NCBI GenBank assembly: GCA_934317185.1
Contig: CAKREJ010000091.1
Location: 1 to 6,775, forward strand
DNA from: an uncultured Anaerobutyricum sp.
GTDB lineage: Bacteria > Bacillota > Clostridia > Lachnospirales > Lachnospiraceae
Direction: 5' to 3'
Length of the DNA: 6,775 nt
Shown here: one piece after another, positions 1 to 4,849 of the stretch
Layout of the letters: each line of letters starts with the position of its first letter
How positions within the stretch are numbered: position 1 is the first letter of the stretch
Position numbers and translations under genes: made by a program
Notes under the pieces: model-generated
Seen by the model: the letters and a program-made list of their open reading frames with translations, nothing else
Databases searched by the model: none
Told to the model about the DNA's origin: nothing

Positions 1-167
1 TCTAATTTATCCCAGTAGTCAAGTCCGGCACGTTTGAGCATTTTGTCGTTGATTTTGAAGCCAAGTGGCTCGATTAAGTGAAGAACGCTTCCTGTTGCTA
101 CACAGGTTCTTCCGATATTTCCGGTGTTCGCCGGCATTTCCGGCTCATGTAATACAATGTTTACCAT
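1..167 (-). CDS. trmL: tRNA (cytidine(34)-2'-O)-methyltransferase TrmL, N-terminal part (runs off the left edge)
   Basis: Only the first 55 codons are present; the gene continues past the left edge. The translation starts [20 protein letters not shown] and continues with LHLIEPLGF and RAGLDYW. These are the hallmark N-terminal blocks of the SPOUT-superfamily TrmL: the NTGNIGR loop, the IEP-GF strand and the RAGLDYW segment. TrmL 2'-O-methylates the wobble nucleotide of certain leucine tRNAs using S-adenosylmethionine, in the cytoplasm. The C-terminal knot that binds SAM lies outside the window, so completeness cannot be judged. The start is ATG at 165-167, with GAGGAA at 174-179 six bases upstream. 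It lies 69 bases downstream of the aminotransferase in the same direction with no clear terminator between them, so read-through is plausible. A weak promoter may exist (TTGATA at 235-240, TATAAC 19 bases further on), but I do not call it. Confidence 0.93.
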   Translation of the reverse strand, partial: MVNIVLHEPEMPANTGNIGRTCVATGSVLHLIEPLGFKINDKMLKRAGLDYWDKL

Positions 168-236
168 AATTTATTCCTCAATATTTCTTATTCACTACTA
201 TTACAACTTGTTATAACTTTTTTAAATTTAACCTTA

Positions 237-1409
237 TCAATTCTTTTCCTTACGTAGTCTTTCAACAAAGTTTGCTAAACGTCCTAATGCCTCTTTTAAT
301 TCTTCGATGGAATACGCATAAGATATTCGAAGGAAGCCTTCGCCGCAGTCTCCAAAAGCGGTTCCCGGAATGACTGCTACTTTTTCTTCGTGTAAGAAAC
401 GATTTGCAAATTCATCGGAGGTCATGCCAAATTCTTTGATGCATGGGAACAGATAGAAGGCCCCTTCCGGTTCAAAACATTTTAATCCCATCTGTGAGAA
501 AAGCTCTAATACAAATCGACGGCGCTGATTGTAGGCCGTTCGCATGATCTGTACGTCTTCCTCACCGTTTGTCATCGCTTCAATTGCCGCATACTGGCTT
601 GTTGTTGGTGCTGCCATAATCGCAAACTGATGAATTTTTAATATCTGCTTCATAATAAGTTCCGGACCCGTGGCAAATCCCATTCTCCAGCCGGTCATGG
701 CAAAAGACTTACTAAATCCATTAATGATAATCGTTCGGTCTCTCATTCCCGGAAGGGAAGCGATGGAACAATGTTCTTGTCCATAAGTAAGTTCTGCATA
801 AATTTCATCGGAAATGACATACAGATCTTTTTCTTTTACGATTTCAGCAATTGGCTCTAAGTCTTTGCGAGTCATAATCGCACCTGTTGGATTATTTGGA
901 TAAGATAAAATTAAAATCTTTGTTTTATCCGTAATTGCAGCAAGTAATTCTTCCGGCTGTAACTTAAATTGATTCTCTTCTTTTAAGTTAATCGTGACCG
1001 GAACTCCATCTGCCAGTTTAACGCATGGCAGATAGGATACAAACGCCGGCTCCGGTAAAATAACTTCATCTCCCGGATTAATCATCGCACGAAGTGCAAG
1101 GTCGATTCCCTCACTTCCACCGACTGTTACTACGATTTCGTGTGCAGGATCGTATTCTAAATCATATTTACGATACATATAATGTGCGATTGCTTTTCGA
1201 AGCTCTAAAAGCCCGGCATTAGAAGTATAGAAGGTGCGTCCCTTTTCTAAAGAATAAATACCTTCCTCACGAATATGCCAGGGTGTATCAAAATCCGGTT
1301 CACCTACACCAAGAGAAATGGCATCCGGCATTTCCTGCACCAGATCAAAAAATTTACGGATTCCTGATGGCTTCATCTCCACTACTTTATCAGATAAGGG
1401 ATTTCTCAT
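237..1409 (-). CDS. PLP-dependent class I/II aminotransferase (aspartate/aromatic aminotransferase-like)
   Basis: A 390-residue fold-type I aminotransferase, the usual length for the family. Visible motifs are: substrate/cofactor loop GVGEPDFDTP (34-43), Tyr61 in FYTSNAG, PLP-phosphate region GGSEGIDLA (97-105), PNNPTG (171-176), DEIYAELTY with Asp201 and Tyr204, the Schiff-base lysine Lys234 in GFSKSFAMTGWRMG, Arg242 in the same motif, and the carboxylate-binding Arg361 in FLRISYA. All catalytic positions are intact. The enzyme should move an amino group between an amino acid and a 2-oxoacid in the cytosol. The sequence resembles the aspartate/aromatic/N-acetyl-diaminopimelate aminotransferase (PatA) branch, but the substrate cannot be fixed from sequence. 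The ATG at 1407-1409 overlaps the stop of the Lrp-type regulator (ATGA), with AAGGTG just upstream, so the two are translationally coupled. The regulator probably senses an amino acid linked to this reaction (inference). Confidence 0.95.
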   Translation of the reverse strand: MRNPLSDKVVEMKPSGIRKFFDLVQEMPDAISLGVGEPDFDTPWHIREEGIYSLEKGRTFYTSNAGLLELRKAIAHYMYRKYDLEYDPAHEIVVTVGGSEGIDLALRAMINPGDEVILPEPAFVSYLPCVKLADGVPVTINLKEENQFKLQPEELLAAITDKTKILILSYPNNPTGAIMTRKDLEPIAEIVKEKDLYVISDEIYAELTYGQEHCSIASLPGMRDRTIIINGFSKSFAMTGWRMGFATGPELIMKQILKIHQFAIMAAPTTSQYAAIEAMTNGEEDVQIMRTAYNQRRRFVLELFSQMGLKCFEPEGAFYLFPCIKEFGMTSDEFANRFLHEEKVAVIPGTAFGDCGEGFLRISYAYSIEELKEALGRLANFVERLRKEKN

Positions 1410-1888
1410 GGTGTCACCTTCATTCTGTTTGTCGGCTCTTTATCAATAAGAATCATTCCGTGATCTTTATACTTTTTCAGGACAAAATGTGTTGCTGTAC
1501 CTGCAACAGCTTCTAATGTAGAAAGTTTTGTGGATACAAACATAGATACTTCTTTTAATGTTTTTCCTTCTAAAAAGATGGCAAAATCAAATGCTCCGGA
1601 CATCAGATAAATAGACTTTACTTCCGGATAATTCGTAATCCTTTCTGCCAGCTTTTCAAAGCCCTGTCCTCTCTGTGGAGTAACACGCACTTCGATAAAT
1701 GCGGTTACTTTTTCTGTATCTGTTTTATCCCAGTTAATAAGGGTAGGATATCCACAGATAATTCCCTCATTCTCCATTTTTTCGATTTCTTCTAACACAA
1801 CGCTCTCATCGGTTCCAAGCATGATTGCCAGATCATGCAAATCTATTCTGCTGTTATTTTCCAGCATTCGTAAAATTTCATTACGCAT
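1406..1888 (-). CDS. Lrp/AsnC-family transcriptional regulator
   Basis: A 160-residue protein of normal length for the family. Residues 1-45 form the winged helix-turn-helix DNA-binding domain (ILRMLENNSRIDLHDLA, then LGTDESVVLEEIEKMENEGI, then the GY wing). Residues about 62-140 form the RAM ligand-binding/oligomerisation domain, including FIEVRVTP, EVKSIYLMSGAFDFAIFLEG and TATHFVLKKYK. Family members assemble as octamers that respond to amino acids and often control their own gene and adjacent amino-acid genes. The start is ATG at 1886-1888 behind AAAGGAGAG (1895-1903). The stop overlaps the aminotransferase start by 4 bases, giving a two-gene operon. Upstream lies a promoter overlapped by inverted and direct repeats, consistent with autoregulation (inference). 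The effector is unknown; a substrate or product of the partner aminotransferase is the natural guess. Confidence 0.94.
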   Translation of the reverse strand: MRNEILRMLENNSRIDLHDLAIMLGTDESVVLEEIEKMENEGIICGYPTLINWDKTDTEKVTAFIEVRVTPQRGQGFEKLAERITNYPEVKSIYLMSGAFDFAIFLEGKTLKEVSMFVSTKLSTLEAVAGTATHFVLKKYKDHGMILIDKEPTNRMKVTP

Positions 1889-1915
1889 CTGCTACTCTCC
1901 TTTATATTTAGTCAT

Positions 1916-1949
1916 TATCAATATGATATCGTTGATATTACATCGTTGA
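1916..1949. promoter_or_regulatory. Putative operator: inverted repeat TATCAA-N10-TTGATA plus direct repeat ATCGTTGA
   Basis: TATCAA (1916-1921) and TTGATA (1932-1937) form a 6-base inverted repeat around 10 bases. The octamer ATCGTTGA occurs twice, at 1928-1935 and 1942-1949, 14 bases apart. Together they cover the predicted -10, spacer and part of the -35 in front of an Lrp/AsnC gene. Lrp-family proteins commonly bind several phased, degenerate AT-rich palindromes overlapping their own promoter. Assigning this site to the neighbouring regulator is inference; AT-rich sequence gives short repeats by chance, so confidence is moderate. Confidence 0.4.
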
Positions 1950-1952
1950 CAA
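1923..1952 (-). promoter_or_regulatory. Predicted sigma-A-type promoter for the regulator-aminotransferase operon
   Basis: On the minus strand, TTGTCA (1947-1952, 5 of 6 to TTGACA) is followed by an 18-base spacer and TATCAT (1923-1928, 5 of 6 to TATAAT). Transcription would start near 1916, leaving a leader of roughly 28 bases before the ATG at 1888, including the Shine-Dalgarno. It is the only good -35/-10 pair I find in the 86 bases between the HypE-like gene and the regulator. This is consensus matching by eye. Confidence 0.5.
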
Positions 1953-1974
1953 TGTACCCTTTATATTACAATAA

Positions 1975-3015
1975 TTATACTTTATAATACTCATCCATCT
2001 TCGGCGGTTCTAAGAAACGGGCCTCATCATCATAGTGAATCAAGCGGTCATTGCCTGATGTTGTCTGGCCAATTACTGCCGCTTCCACTCTTACATTCTT
2101 TAACTTTTCTACAATTCTGGCTCCATTTGCACAGGCAAGAAGTAGTGTTCCACCGGAACGAAGCATATATGGATTCAAATTAAAATACTCACATACTTCT
2201 ATCGTATGTTGTCTGATTGGTATATTTTTCAAATCGACAGAAAGACCAACATTCTTTGCGGCTGCCAGCTCCCAAAGTGCAGCAAAAATACCACCTTCTC
2301 TTACATCATGAATTGAAACAACTTCCTTTTCCTGTAAAATATCAGCGATTGCTGACATCGAACCATCATCAAATAAATGCTTTGCCACTTCAATATAAGA
2401 CGGTGCGTATCTTTCTTCTAAACGCTTCGCATATTCGTCTGCCAGCATCGCCGCTCCTTCTCTTCCGACAGTCCCCACAACGACTAAATCTAAATCTGTG
2501 CCAGCTAGTGCTATCTGCTCTGTTTTTACCTTACTGTCCGCTATGATTTCCCTGTCTGCCATGATGTCTTTCTTATTCTCCGCAATACTTCCCATCGCAG
2601 TAACCGATAAAATCAATGTATTAACATAAGGAGAAACTGCTGTATGCCCCGAAAGCACTAAAATATTTTCCTTAGTACATAGGCTGTCAATTTCTTTCAT
2701 TAATGCCTTTAACTGTTTTTCCTCTGTCTCCTGCGGCATAAGAATACTAAGTGAAATTGCTTTCAGATTCGCTCTAGCTGCCAGCATACTGTTTACTGCA
2801 CCATAAACCGCTCTTTTCGCCGCAAAAGTCCAGCCCTCCACCGGATTCACCGCCATTGCCACACCATTTTTTTCCGAAAACTCCGGCATAAACTCTGGCA
2901 TAAAAAGAACCCCGGCATCCTCACCGGATGCCGGAGAGCCTTGTTCACTGTGATTATGCAACTGCCTTAGTACGGAGCGTTTTAAAATACTCTCTTTTAC
3001 CTTTCCTATTCGCAT
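1975..3015 (-). CDS. AIR-synthase-related / HypE-like protein with altered signature residues
   Basis: A 346-residue protein with the two-domain PurM (AIR synthase) superfamily layout. The N-terminal domain (about 1-145) shows GEDAGVLF (31-38), AVNPVEGW (55-62), the AVYGAVNSMLA helix (69-79) and LSGHTAVSPY (121-130). The C-terminal domain (about 170-320) shows DLVVVGTVGREGAAMLA, IHDVREGGIFAALWELA (235-251), IPIRQHTIEVCEYFNLNPYM and a final IGQTT. The closest recognisable relatives are HypE (hydrogenase maturation, makes the cyanide ligand) and archaeal-type AIR-synthase-related proteins. It lacks the C-terminal cysteine with which true HypE ends (the end here is DEYYKV). HDPTRGG is changed to HDVREGG, and the usual Asp-Pro and Asn-Asp positions read NP (57-58) and NS (74-75). 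No other hyp gene is in view. Genuine hydrogenase maturation is therefore doubtful and the function is unassigned. The start is ATG at 3013-3015 with AGGAG at 3023-3027. It follows the VanW gene by 33 bases. Confidence 0.85.
   Translation of the reverse strand: MRIGKVKESILKRSVLRQLHNHSEQGSPASGEDAGVLFMPEFMPEFSEKNGVAMAVNPVEGWTFAAKRAVYGAVNSMLAARANLKAISLSILMPQETEEKQLKALMKEIDSLCTKENILVLSGHTAVSPYVNTLILSVTAMGSIAENKKDIMADREIIADSKVKTEQIALAGTDLDLVVVGTVGREGAAMLADEYAKRLEERYAPSYIEVAKHLFDDGSMSAIADILQEKEVVSIHDVREGGIFAALWELAAAKNVGLSVDLKNIPIRQHTIEVCEYFNLNPYMLRSGGTLLLACANGARIVEKLKNVRVEAAVIGQTTSGNDRLIHYDDEARFLEPPKMDEYYKV
2878..2901. repeat. 12-bp tandem duplication inside the HypE-like gene (MPEFMPEF)
   Basis: Two adjacent 12-base units, aaactccggcat and aaactctggcat, differ at one base and encode MPEF twice (residues 39-46 of the minus-strand protein). 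It keeps the reading frame and sits in the loop right after the GEDAGVLF strand, where extra length is easily tolerated. It looks like a recent replication-slippage duplication. Confidence 0.8.
2912..2934 (-). other. Strong intragenic hairpin followed by a T-run (terminator-like)
   Basis: A perfect 9-bp GC-rich inverted repeat (CCGGCATCC / GGATGCCGG, 5-base loop) lies 79-101 bases after the HypE-like gene's start, coding for residues about 27-34. On the transcribed strand the stem is followed by GGTTC and then TTTTT (2902-2906). That resembles an intrinsic terminator, but the five-base gap before the U-run would weaken it. It could act as a polarity or attenuation element or be a coding coincidence. 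Confidence 0.45.
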
Positions 3016-3022
3016 AATATAT

Positions 3023-3040
3023 CTCCTGCTGTGGAGCAGG
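3023..3040 (-). promoter_or_regulatory. Hairpin sequestering the ribosome binding site of the HypE-like gene
   Basis: In the mRNA, CCTGCT pairs with AGCAGG around a four-base loop (3025-3040). The 3' arm includes the core of the Shine-Dalgarno AGGAG (3023-3027), which lies seven bases before the ATG. The upstream VanW stop codon is at 3049-3051, nine bases before the hairpin begins, so a terminating ribosome would be expected to cover or open the stem. This arrangement suggests translational coupling of the two genes (inference). Confidence 0.5.
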
Positions 3041-3048
3041 CTTACCGC

Positions 3049-4524
3049 CTACTCCTCCTTATTTGCTCCCTGATCATTATTTCCCGTTGTGTCTGTATCA
3101 CTTCCGGTCTTCTCTCCAGCTTTTGTTGTGCCATCTTTTTCTTCCGTTGTTGGCTTAGGAACTTCTTTCTTCTTTGTTCCGACACGAACAACCGATGGGG
3201 TGGACATATAGGAACTGGAATTCACCTGAGTTCTCTTTGTCTCTTTTCCATCTATGTATACAACCTTCCACAATCTTGCTGTGTAACCGGTGCGTCCATT
3301 GGATTCTACAACTCGCTTTCCCTCTTCCATCGTGTTATCTTTAATCACTTTTTCGGAAGGACCTCTTGTGGAAACAGTCTCTGACTCATATTCTACCTTA
3401 CGGTTTGACGCACGATATTCCTTACCATAAATAGTAAATGTAATACTGCTTCCTCCTGCTGTTCCCTGAATATATACCGGATGATCAAGATTATTCGTAA
3501 ATTTAAGATCCTTATCCGTTCCGGAAATAGCCGCATCCGCAGACAATGGCACATAATGTACTGTCATTGAATGATTGGAACGCTCTGTTACCTTAAGCTC
3601 CGCACGAAGAACAGCATTATAAAGTGTTGTAGATACCTGACAGATGCCTCCACCGTACGTCTGAACTGTCTGTCCATTAGAATAAGAACCTGCAAGATGA
3701 TAACCATTCGCAGCCGTAAAAGGTGCCACTTTAGAATAAACAGAAAAAGAGTCTCCCGGATACAGCAAAGTTCCGTTAATAAGACTTGCCCCATTCTCTA
3801 CATTAGCACATCTTCCGGAAGCAGAGCCTGCGTAAGATGTTGTGAAAGTTCCCAGCACATCCTTAATCGCAGAAAGCTCCTTCTTCGTATGCTTTGCCTT
3901 ATCCAAAGTATATTCCATTGGAAATACAACTGACTTATGGTCCCAGTCCTTCTTACTGAAAATATCCACCAGCTTATCAGCATTAGAATCAAAATCAATC
4001 GCTACTCCATCTACCTGCTTTGTAATAACGAACTTTCCATCTTTTCTTTTGATTGTTGCATCCTTTTTCTTTGCAAGGAACTTCTTTCCCTTCTTTTTAA
4101 CAATCTTTCTTGTCTGTGCTTTATCTACGGAAAATGTAAGCGGAAAATCTGTGCCTTCTTTCTCAAGCTTCCTTACTTCCATTACACGCTTAAAAACATT
4201 CCCCGTCTTTCCAAGATTATATGCTTCCTCTATCACATTCATATTTGTACATTTCAGACCAATATCGGAAAGAGGGAAGGAACTCTCCTTCTTTCTCACC
4301 TGCAGCGTAACTGTTTCCTGTGACACGCTATCCACATATTCCTGTACCTTTGCCTTCGCTTCTTCCTGCGTCATTTTGCCGACAGACATCCCCTGAATCT
4401 TTACTCCCGGATAAATCACATCAATATTAATATACTTAGAATAATAATAATAAAATGCTGCCCCGCCACCTGCTAAAATAAGAAGAAGCAATACAAGTAC
4501 GATAATTCCTATTTTTTTCTTCAT
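3049..4524 (-). CDS. Membrane-anchored VanW-family protein with peptidoglycan-binding-like and G5-like domains
   Basis: Counted from ATG4524 the product has 491 residues. MKKKIGIIVLVLLLLILAGG (1-20) begins one N-terminal membrane segment (to about residue 30) with no lipobox, so the bulk should lie outside the cell. Residues about 45-205 resemble the YoaR/PG_binding_4 region (VYPGVKI-like VIYPGVKIQG, then Lys-rich repeats). Residues about 225-365 are the VanW domain, with TFTTSYAG, NGASLINGTLLYPGDSFS, TYGGGICQVSTTLYNAVLRA and NHSMTVHYVP. Residues about 380-451 look like a G5 domain, and the last 40 are a low-complexity, hydrophilic Thr/Lys/Glu/Asp tail. Such proteins are common in clostridia and are tied to the cell wall. 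Despite the name, the vancomycin-cluster link is weak and the biochemical role is unknown; no van genes are in view. A GTG at 4537-4539 would add five residues, but its upstream sequence has no good ribosome site, so I prefer the ATG. It is likely co-transcribed with the HypE-like gene. Confidence 0.92.
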   Translation of the reverse strand: MKKKIGIIVLVLLLLILAGGGAAFYYYYSKYINIDVIYPGVKIQGMSVGKMTQEEAKAKVQEYVDSVSQETVTLQVRKKESSFPLSDIGLKCTNMNVIEEAYNLGKTGNVFKRVMEVRKLEKEGTDFPLTFSVDKAQTRKIVKKKGKKFLAKKKDATIKRKDGKFVITKQVDGVAIDFDSNADKLVDIFSKKDWDHKSVVFPMEYTLDKAKHTKKELSAIKDVLGTFTTSYAGSASGRCANVENGASLINGTLLYPGDSFSVYSKVAPFTAANGYHLAGSYSNGQTVQTYGGGICQVSTTLYNAVLRAELKVTERSNHSMTVHYVPLSADAAISGTDKDLKFTNNLDHPVYIQGTAGGSSITFTIYGKEYRASNRKVEYESETVSTRGPSEKVIKDNTMEEGKRVVESNGRTGYTARLWKVVYIDGKETKRTQVNSSSYMSTPSVVRVGTKKKEVPKPTTEEKDGTTKAGEKTGSDTDTTGNNDQGANKEE

Positions 4525-4528
4525 CTCA

Positions 4529-4533
4529 CACCT
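4529..4533 (-). promoter_or_regulatory. Ribosome binding site that selects the ATG start of the VanW gene
   Basis: AGGTG lies four bases before ATG4524, inside the reading frame of the longer GTG4539 version. The GTG itself is preceded by TTTTTAGAAA, with no clear Shine-Dalgarno. The spacing to the ATG is a little short, so the call is not certain. Confidence 0.5.
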
Positions 4534-4566
4534 GTTCACTTTCTAAAAATCTTATCTGAATATCTT

Positions 4567-4601
4567 AATAAGTAAAACTGCTCTGTCATTTACATGAGCA
4601 G
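4567..4601 (-). terminator. Probable weak intrinsic terminator after the miniprotein gene
   Basis: On the minus strand CTGCTC pairs with GAGCAG (4578-4601). An inner TGT/ACA extension separated by one bulged A leaves a five-base loop, and TTTTACTTATT follows (4567-4577). The stem overlaps the last codons and stop of the 35-residue gene. It would separate the miniprotein transcript from the VanW gene, possibly incompletely. The stem is short and the U-run interrupted, hence moderate confidence. Only weak promoter-like sequence lies between here and the VanW start, so the VanW gene may depend on read-through. Confidence 0.45.
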
Positions 4602-4697
4602 ACCCGGAACCACCGTAGTGATTACCATCGCAATAATTACTAACACAACTACAATCGTAGCAACTCTCTGCCTTTTCTTTGTACCATTCGACTTCAT
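4590..4697 (-). CDS. 35-residue single-span membrane miniprotein (Prli42-like?)
   Basis: The frame runs from ATG (4695-4697) to TAA (4590-4592). The basic N-terminus MKSNGTKKRQR is followed by a hydrophobic span VATIVVVLVIIAMVITTVV (12-30) and a short PGLLM end. It has a real ribosome site, AAAGAGG (4707-4713), nine bases before the ATG, a good promoter at 4774-4802, and a terminator-like hairpin at its stop. The design predicts a tail in the cytoplasm (positive-inside rule) and one transmembrane helix. The pattern of basic start, R/K-V, a V/I/L-rich core, AM and then (S/T)T--(x)G resembles Prli42, the miniprotein that anchors the stressosome in Listeria and Bacillus relatives. That comparison is from memory over a short hydrophobic stretch, so the family assignment is tentative. 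That it is a gene is better supported than what it does. Confidence 0.72.
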   Translation of the reverse strand: MKSNGTKKRQRVATIVVVLVIIAMVITTVVPGLLM

Positions 4698-4725
4698 ACT
4701 TAAAAACCTCTTTCCAGTATAAATA

Positions 4726-4747
4726 TAAGAATGCTCCGGCATTCTTA
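4726..4747 (-). other. Perfect 9-bp hairpin between the radical SAM and miniprotein genes
   Basis: TAAGAATGC and GCATTCTTA form a 9-bp stem with a four-base CGGA loop on the minus-strand transcript, followed by TATTTATAC. It is the only strong structure downstream of the radical SAM stop, 103-124 bases past it, and may be that gene's terminator, although the stem is AT-rich and the following tract is interrupted by A. If the promoter at 4774-4802 is used, the hairpin also sits in the miniprotein's 5' leader, about 29 bases before its ATG, where it could affect stability or translation. Confidence 0.5.
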
Positions 4748-4773
4748 CATTATTCCTTTGTATATTCTTTTAT

Positions 4774-4802
4774 ATTTTAAGTCATTTCTAACATACATTC
4801 AA
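4774..4802 (-). promoter_or_regulatory. Predicted promoter for the miniprotein gene
   Basis: TTGAAT (4797-4802, 4 of 6 to consensus) is followed by a 17-base spacer and TAAAAT (4774-4779, 5 of 6). Predicted initiation near 4767 gives a leader of about 70 bases containing the 9-bp hairpin and the Shine-Dalgarno AAAGAGG. AT-rich DNA yields chance -10 matches, but the spacing is optimal and the site lies in the gene-free gap where a promoter is needed. Confidence 0.45.
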
Positions 4803-4849
4803 GTATCTATTTTATCTACTTTTTCCCTTCGTATTGTCCCATCCTGAAT

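Noticed and set aside
205..222. Inverted repeat TTATAAC/GTTGTAA between aminotransferase and trmL as a terminator
   Set aside because: The stem is almost all A-T with a two-base loop and no T-run, too weak to call.
1283..1516. Plus-strand open frame of 77 codons across the regulator/aminotransferase junction
   Set aside because: It lies antisense to two clearly assigned genes, has no recognisable domain and a cysteine/phenylalanine-rich composition typical of an antisense shadow.
3588..3998. Two minus-strand frames of 66-68 codons inside the VanW gene
   Set aside because: They are out-of-frame readings of the intact VanW domain with Leu/Arg-rich composition and no ribosome site; they do not indicate a frameshift, as the main frame is continuous.
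3842..4396. Plus-strand open frame of 184 codons antisense to the VanW gene
   Set aside because: It is long and hydrophobic only because it mirrors the Lys-rich coding strand (Lys codons read as Phe/Leu). Other overlapping shadow frames exist in the same stretch and no family is recognisable.
3049..4524. Vancomycin resistance determinant suggested by the VanW name
   Set aside because: No vanA/B-type ligase, vanX, vanH or two-component genes are in the window; VanW domains with G5 domains are common general wall proteins in clostridia.
4525..4577. Possible separate promoter for the VanW gene (TTTACT, 16 bases, TAAGAT)
   Set aside because: Only 4 of 6 matches at each element in very AT-rich DNA, so not distinguishable from chance.
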